From NCBI RefSeq assembly GCF_000769405.2, contig NZ_CP053443.1, positions 1-64,000 on the forward strand: a DNA stretch of 64,000 bases, written 5' to 3'. The notes beneath the pieces are model-generated. The model was given only the letters and a program-made list of their open reading frames with translations, ran no database searches and had not been told where the DNA came from. Of the stretch, positions 58,880 through 64,000 are shown in pieces. A program made the translations under genes and the position numbers. Origin of the DNA: Rhizobium brockwellii. Lineage in GTDB: Bacteria; Pseudomonadota; Alphaproteobacteria; Rhizobiales; Rhizobiaceae. How positions within the stretch are numbered: position 1 is the first letter of the stretch; each line of letters opens with the position of its first letter.

Positions 58880-60823
58880 ATGACCAGCTCACCTCGTTTT
58901 CAACCGGCACGCGCTGCGGGACGGCAGCGATACAGGCCTGCCGACCATTCCGGTGTCGTATTCGATGGCGGTTTCTGGCAGAGCTGGACGGAGACGGTCC
59001 GCAACGTCACCATCCCGACACAGCACAAGCGGCTGGAAGAGGAGGGCTTCCTCGAGGTGCTCGATTTTGACAAGCCGGCCGGGCCGCTGGTGCGCCCGAT
59101 CCAGCCGAGCGGACTGTCGATGCAGCATTTCTTCGATTCGGATTTCGGCAAATGGATCGAGGCCGCAAGTTACACGCTGAAGGCTCACCCGAATGCTGCG
59201 CTCGAAACGAAGATCGATGATATCGTCGAAAAGCTCGAAAAAGGCCAGATGGCGGATGGCTACCTCAACAGCTGGTTCATTCGCCGCGAGCCGGACAGGC
59301 GCTGGACCAATCTGCGCGACCTGCACGAGATGTATTCGATGGGCCACTTGCTGGAAGGGGCCGTCGCCTATTACGAGGCGACGGGAAAGCGTCGCTTCCT
59401 CGATGTGATGGTCCGCGCAGTCGACCATATCATCGCCACCTTCGGCGCTGAGCCCGGAAAGCTCAGGGGTTACGATGCCCATGAGGAAATCGAGCTCGCG
59501 CTGGTCAAGCTCTATCGCGTGACGCGCGATCCGCGGCATCTGAAGCTTGCGACCTATTTCGTCGACGAACGTGGCCGGATGCCCTCATATTACGACGAGG
59601 AGGCTCGCAAGCGAGGCGCGAGCCCTGATGATTACGTCTACAAGACATATGCCTATAGCCAGGCCCATATGCCGGTGCGCGACCAGCACCAGGTCGTCGG
59701 ACACGCGGTTCGCGCCATGTACCTGTTTTCTGCGATGGCGGATCTCTCCCATGAGAACGACGATCCGACATTGAAGGAGGCGTGCGACCGGCTTTTCGAC
59801 AATCTGGTCAGCCGCCAGCTCTACGTGACCGGCGGCCTTGGCCCATCAGCATCCAATGAAGGGTTCACCCGGGAATTCGACCTGCCGAACGAGACGGCCT
59901 ATGCCGAGACATGCGCAGCCGTCGCGCTCGGCTTCTGGAGCCATCGCATGGCGCAGGTCGATCTCGACAGCAAGTTCACGGACAGGCTGGAAACGGTGCT
60001 CTACAACGGTGCGCTTTCCGGCATCTCACGCGACGGTGAACATTATTTCTATGAGAACGTCCTTGAAAGTCACGGGCAGCACCGCCGGTGGAAATGGCAT
60101 TACTGCCCCTGCTGCCCGACCAACATTGCCCGTTTCATCACGTCGCTCGGCCAATATTTCTATTCCACGGGTGACCATGAACTCGCCATCCATCTCTACG
60201 GCACCAATTGCGCAGATCTCACAGTCGGCGACAGCTTCGTGCGCCTGGTACAGGAGACGCAATATCCCTGGGATGGCGACATCAGCGTGCGGTTCGCCGT
60301 CGAGCGGCCAAGCCGGTTTCAGCTTCGTCTTCGCATCCCCGGATGGTGCAGGCAGGCGCAGATCTCGGTCAACGGCGTTGCTGTCGATCTCGATCAATGC
60401 GTGACGAAGGGTTATGCCGCAATATCAAGGGAATGGCGCAATGGCGACGAGGTCCGCATTGGCTTCTCCATGCCGGTCGAGCGCATCTACGCGCATCCTG
60501 CCGTATCCGAAGACGGCGGACGCGTCGCGCTGCGGCGCGGGCCTGTCGTCTATTGCATCGAGGAGACGGACCTCGGCGGCGAGCCGCAGCGGCTCCGCCT
60601 GCCGGCATTTGAGGAAATTTCTGCCCGTTACGATGCCGCGCTTCTCGGCGGAGCGACCGTCCTCGAAGGCACCGCGCTCGAAGCCGATATAGCCGATTGG
60701 CAGAATGCGCTCTATCGCATCGCGCCTCCTTCGCTGAAGGAGCGGCCTTTCACGGCGATCCCCTATCACCTCTGGGCCAATCGCGAGCCCGGAGCGATGG
60801 CGATCTGGTTGCAGGAGGTCTAG
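58880..60823 (+). CDS. Beta-L-arabinofuranosidase (GH127, DUF1680)
   Basis: A 647-residue GH127 enzyme without a signal peptide. The conserved YAETCAA (about residue 340; zinc-binding Glu and Cys) and HYCPCCPTNIARF (about 412; nucleophile Cys and zinc ligand) match the cysteine-dependent active site known from Bifidobacterium HypBA1. The start PADHSGVVFDGGFWQSW is also typical. It cuts beta-L-arabinofuranose, for example from hydroxyproline-linked arabino-oligosaccharides of extensin-like plant proteins. It lies between permease and ATPase genes of the uptake operon. Confidence 0.92.
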   Translation: MTSSPRFQPARAAGRQRYRPADHSGVVFDGGFWQSWTETVRNVTIPTQHKRLEEEGFLEVLDFDKPAGPLVRPIQPSGLSMQHFFDSDFGKWIEAASYTLKAHPNAALETKIDDIVEKLEKGQMADGYLNSWFIRREPDRRWTNLRDLHEMYSMGHLLEGAVAYYEATGKRRFLDVMVRAVDHIIATFGAEPGKLRGYDAHEEIELALVKLYRVTRDPRHLKLATYFVDERGRMPSYYDEEARKRGASPDDYVYKTYAYSQAHMPVRDQHQVVGHAVRAMYLFSAMADLSHENDDPTLKEACDRLFDNLVSRQLYVTGGLGPSASNEGFTREFDLPNETAYAETCAAVALGFWSHRMAQVDLDSKFTDRLETVLYNGALSGISRDGEHYFYENVLESHGQHRRWKWHYCPCCPTNIARFITSLGQYFYSTGDHELAIHLYGTNCADLTVGDSFVRLVQETQYPWDGDISVRFAVERPSRFQLRLRIPGWCRQAQISVNGVAVDLDQCVTKGYAAISREWRNGDEVRIGFSMPVERIYAHPAVSEDGGRVALRRGPVVYCIEETDLGGEPQRLRLPAFEEISARYDAALLGGATVLEGTALEADIADWQNALYRIAPPSLKERPFTAIPYHLWANREPGAMAIWLQEV

Positions 60824-60832
60824 GAGAAAACC

Positions 60833-61933
<1,101 letters not shown>

Positions 61934-61949
61934 ACCGCAAACACGCAAA

Positions 61950-61977
61950 AGGCCGGCAACCGCGGGGTCGCCGGCCT
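61950..61977. terminator. Bidirectional terminator between convergent genes
   Basis: AGGCCGGC (61950-61957) and GCCGGCCT (61970-61977) form a stem extended inside by ACC/GGT pairing. On the minus strand it is followed by TTTTG, so it should terminate the lyase gene that ends at 61985; on plus it would stop the ATPase message. Confidence 0.72.
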
Positions 61978-61984
61978 CGTTGTA

Positions 61985-62896
61985 TCAGGCGGCCTGGCGG
62001 ATCTTCGAAGGACGCGTGGCGGCGGCCTTCTCGACCATCGCTGTGACTTCGGCGCGGCGGGCGCCCGAAAGCGGCAGGCGCGGCATGCGAACGCGTTCTG
62101 AGCCGCGGCCCATGATCTGCTCGGCGAGCTTGATCGACTGCACGAGGTCGTGCTCGGCATCGAGATGCAGCAGCGGCATGAACCAGCGATAGATCTTGCG
62201 GGCTTCTTCCCAGTCGCCGCGTTCGGCGGCGGCAACGAGTTGCACGGATTCCTGCGGGAAGGCGCTGGTCAGGCCGGAGACCCAGCCCTTGGCGCCGAGC
62301 ATTAGGCCTTCAAGCGCCACATCGTCGAGACCTGCGAAGATATCGAAACGATCGCCGAATTCATTGATGAGATCGGTGAAGCGGCGCGGATCCGGCGCAC
62401 TTTCCTTGACCGCCTTGATGTTCGGCACGTCGGCAAGCACCTTCAGCACATCGGCGCCGATATTGACGCGGTAGGCCGGCGGGTTGTTGTAGAGCATGAT
62501 CGGTAGCGAGGTCGCTTCGGCGACGGTGCGGAAATGTGCAATCAGCTCTTCGGGCTTCGGCACATAAACCATGGCCGGCAGCAGCATCAGTCCGTCGGCG
62601 CCGAGTTTTTCGGCGTCGCGTGCATAGGCGACGGCACGGCGCGTGTCGAATTCGGACACGCCGGTGACCACGGGAACACGGCCGTTGACGACCTCGACGG
62701 CCGCTTTCAGGATCGTGCGCTTCTCCTCGGGGTCTAGCGAATTGTTTTCGCCGCATGTGCCCATGACGATCAGTCCGTTGACGCCATCGTTTACAAGCGC
62801 GTCCTGGACGCGCTGGGTCGAGGGCAAATCAACGGAAAGATCTTCGTTGAACTGTGTCGTTACGGCGGGAAATACGCCCTTCCATCCTGTGGTCAT
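61985..62896 (-). CDS. DapA-superfamily lyase (hydroxyproline or keto-deoxy-arabonate pathway candidate)
   Basis: A 303-residue class I aldolase-fold enzyme. GTCGENNSLD is the pyruvate/phosphate loop, MLYNNPPAY has the catalytic tyrosine and IKAVKESA the Schiff-base lysine (about residue 164). A cysteine replaces the second threonine of DapA, arguing against lysine biosynthesis. Relatives include pyrroline-4-hydroxy-2-carboxylate deaminase of hydroxyproline breakdown and L-2-keto-3-deoxyarabonate dehydratase. Both fit beside a GH127 arabinofuranosidase. A divergent GntR regulator probably controls it. Confidence 0.85.
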   Translation of the reverse strand: MTTGWKGVFPAVTTQFNEDLSVDLPSTQRVQDALVNDGVNGLIVMGTCGENNSLDPEEKRTILKAAVEVVNGRVPVVTGVSEFDTRRAVAYARDAEKLGADGLMLLPAMVYVPKPEELIAHFRTVAEATSLPIMLYNNPPAYRVNIGADVLKVLADVPNIKAVKESAPDPRRFTDLINEFGDRFDIFAGLDDVALEGLMLGAKGWVSGLTSAFPQESVQLVAAAERGDWEEARKIYRWFMPLLHLDAEHDLVQSIKLAEQIMGRGSERVRMPRLPLSGARRAEVTAMVEKAAATRPSKIRQAA

Positions 62897-62925
62897 TGAT
62901 CAAGCCTCGTTGAAACTGGTTGAGT

Positions 62926-62950
62926 TATATACAAACTGTCGACAAGATTC
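62926..62950. promoter_or_regulatory. Possible operator of the divergent lyase/GntR pair
   Basis: The palindrome TGTCGACA (62937-62944) sits within TACAAACTGTCGACAAGATT, close to a TATATA (62927-62932) that could serve as -10 for the minus-strand lyase gene. FCD-type GntR proteins often bind such sites. Tentative. Confidence 0.4.
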
Positions 62951-63046
62951 AATGATGTGAGCTTACAAATTTGAGGCCCCCGAAGACCGACATTGCGAGA
63001 ATCGGCCGAAACGAAATACAAGGCTCTAACGAAAGAGGTCGGACGA

Positions 63047-63751
63047 ATGCGGAACGACGCGGAAAATGTGCGGGTGCGCGGCTCTGGCACGCAGAGCGTC
63101 TATGTGACGCTCAGGCAGGAAATCCTGTCGATGGCGCTGGAACCCGGCAGTCCGCTCGACGAGGTGCGGCTGTCGGAGCGTTTCCGGATGTCGCGGACTC
63201 CCATTCGCGAGGCGCTGTTGCGGCTCGCCGCCGACGGGCTGGTCACGACGCTGCCGAACAGGAATACGATCGTCGCGACGATCGATTTCGCGAGCCTGCC
63301 CACCTATTTCGAAGCGCTGACGCTGATGTACCGGGTGACGACCCGCGGCGCGGCGCAACGGCGCAACGGCGAGATCATGAAGACCGTTCGCCGGCATCAG
63401 AAGGACTTCGCCGATGCCGTTGCCGCGCGCGACGCCTATGCGATGATCGAAGCGAACCGCGAATTTCACGTCGCGATCGCCGAGCTTGCCGGCAACTCCT
63501 ATTACACGGCCTTCTTCGCCAGGCTGCTCGACGAGGGCCGCCGCATCCTGCGCCTTTACTACTCGACATTCGACGACCGCCTGCCGCGCCAGTATGTCGA
63601 CGAACACGAGGAGATCATCGCCGCGATCGAGGCCGGTGACGTCGAGCGTGCAGACCGGCTGGCGATCGCCCACGCTGGGCAGATCGTTCGCCAGATCCAG
63701 GAATATATCGCCCGCGATCTGGACCGGCCGGTAGCGATCAGCCTGTCCTGA
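63047..63751 (+). CDS. GntR-family transcriptional regulator (FCD subfamily)
   Basis: A 234-residue regulator. The winged helix includes VYVTLRQEILSMALEPGSPL and SERFRMSRTPIREALLRLA; the FCD domain follows with ANREFHVAIAELAGNSYY (metal-ligand histidine) and a late HAGQIVRQ. The ATG at 63047 follows GAGG; the frame is open to 62993. Divergent from the lyase gene, it resembles HypR-type regulators of hydroxyproline use, but that link is inference. Confidence 0.9.
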   Translation: MRNDAENVRVRGSGTQSVYVTLRQEILSMALEPGSPLDEVRLSERFRMSRTPIREALLRLAADGLVTTLPNRNTIVATIDFASLPTYFEALTLMYRVTTRGAAQRRNGEIMKTVRRHQKDFADAVAARDAYAMIEANREFHVAIAELAGNSYYTAFFARLLDEGRRILRLYYSTFDDRLPRQYVDEHEEIIAAIEAGDVERADRLAIAHAGQIVRQIQEYIARDLDRPVAISLS

Positions 63752-63780
63752 TGCGACGAGAGCAATGAACCATTCGAGCC

Positions 63781-64000
63781 TCAGGAGGCGAGGGGGCCGC
63801 CCTGCTCCTTGACCAATGTCATCAGCCTGCGCAGGACAGCCGTCGATTGGCGAACACCGTCGTGCTCGAATTCGTTGGTCACCCATGCCTGCAGGTTGGC
63901 GACATGTCGCGCAGTTTCGAGCGACAGCCCGGCATCGACATACATGTCGTCATGATAGATGACGGCGGCGACCGGCACCTCGTTTGCGGCGAGACGTGCC
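63781..64000 (-). CDS. Proline iminopeptidase-like alpha/beta hydrolase, 3' end only
   Basis: Only the last 72 codons are in the window; the gene continues past 64000. The visible part runs ARLAANEVPVAAVIYHDDMY, then VD, and later AWVTNEFEHDGVR, which match the C-terminal end of alpha/beta-fold aminopeptidases of the proline iminopeptidase type, where HDG supplies the catalytic histidine. It would release N-terminal proline or hydroxyproline from peptides. Assignment rests on this short tail. Confidence 0.65.
   Translation of the reverse strand, partial: ARLAANEVPVAAVIYHDDMYVDAGLSLETARHVANLQAWVTNEFEHDGVRQSTAVLRRLMTLVKEQGGPLAS

Noticed and set aside
61985..62896. Gene as dapA of lysine biosynthesis
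   Set aside because: The active-site loop has GTCGENN instead of GTTGES, and context is catabolic with a GntR regulator on a plasmid.

Overview
The window reads as the start of a repABC plasmid (or chromid) from a Rhizobium-like alphaproteobacterium. Base 1 is the first base of repA, and repA, repB, an antisense ctRNA and repC follow in the canonical order. The DNA is GC-rich. Gene content is typical of rhizobial accessory replicons: many ABC importers, LacI and GntR regulators, luciferase-like flavin monooxygenases and plant-glycan glycosidases. I see no transposons, rRNA, tRNA or CRISPR arrays.

Layout. 1-3714: replication and partition (repA, repB, ctRNA, repC) with a parS-like palindrome. 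3744-4351: ParE/Phd toxin-antitoxin pair. 4572-14259: a ten-gene plus-strand operon (two flavin monooxygenases, M20 deacylase, GNAT acetyltransferase, fused amino-acid ABC permease/ATPase, two paralogous binding proteins, a third monooxygenase, a DsbA-like isomerase). Its gene set resembles the Bacillus subtilis ytm/yxe operons for S-alkylcysteine salvage. 14459-17344: MsuE-like FMN reductase, several very small unknown genes, an alpha/beta hydrolase and a ChaC gamma-glutamylcyclotransferase. 17369-20078 (minus): taurine/sulfonate importer. The 4572, 14459 and 20078 transcription units share one promoter motif (core TTGTCTAYAAA on the minus strand), so 4.4-20 kb looks like one sulfur-scavenging regulon.

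20295-21656 is a FAD/NAD(P)-binding oxidoreductase. 21858-22550 is a GntR/FCD regulator, and three copies of TGGTAYRCCATAWTA lie before it and before the long operon 22967-34420. That operon encodes a DUF1185 protein, alpha/beta hydrolase, flavin reductase plus luciferase-like monooxygenase, two aldehyde dehydrogenases, a NIPSNAP protein, a PotFGHI-like importer and a PhnD-like protein. It looks like uptake and oxidative breakdown of an unidentified small, probably nitrogen-containing, compound.

34453-45925 (minus) is a nine-gene, mostly translationally coupled surface-glycan operon. It carries a full GDP-D-glycero-D-manno-heptose route: GmhA, HddA, and a three-domain fusion of a nucleotidyltransferase, a GmhB phosphatase and an extra P-loop kinase. 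It also encodes a polyprenyl-phosphate glycosyltransferase, a GT-C-like membrane protein, a flippase-like protein, two epimerases and a GMC oxidoreductase. 46209-46855 is a VapBC-type toxin-antitoxin pair.

46899-61933 holds two plant-oligosaccharide import and hydrolysis systems: a GH78 rhamnosidase with an ABC importer and a LacI regulator, and a GH127 beta-L-arabinofuranosidase with an ABC importer and a LacI regulator. 61985-64000 holds a DapA-superfamily lyase, a divergent GntR/FCD regulator and the 3' end of a proline-iminopeptidase-like gene. Together with GH127 these suggest use of hydroxyproline-rich plant glycoproteins. Hairpins recur directly after binding-protein genes in five ABC operons.
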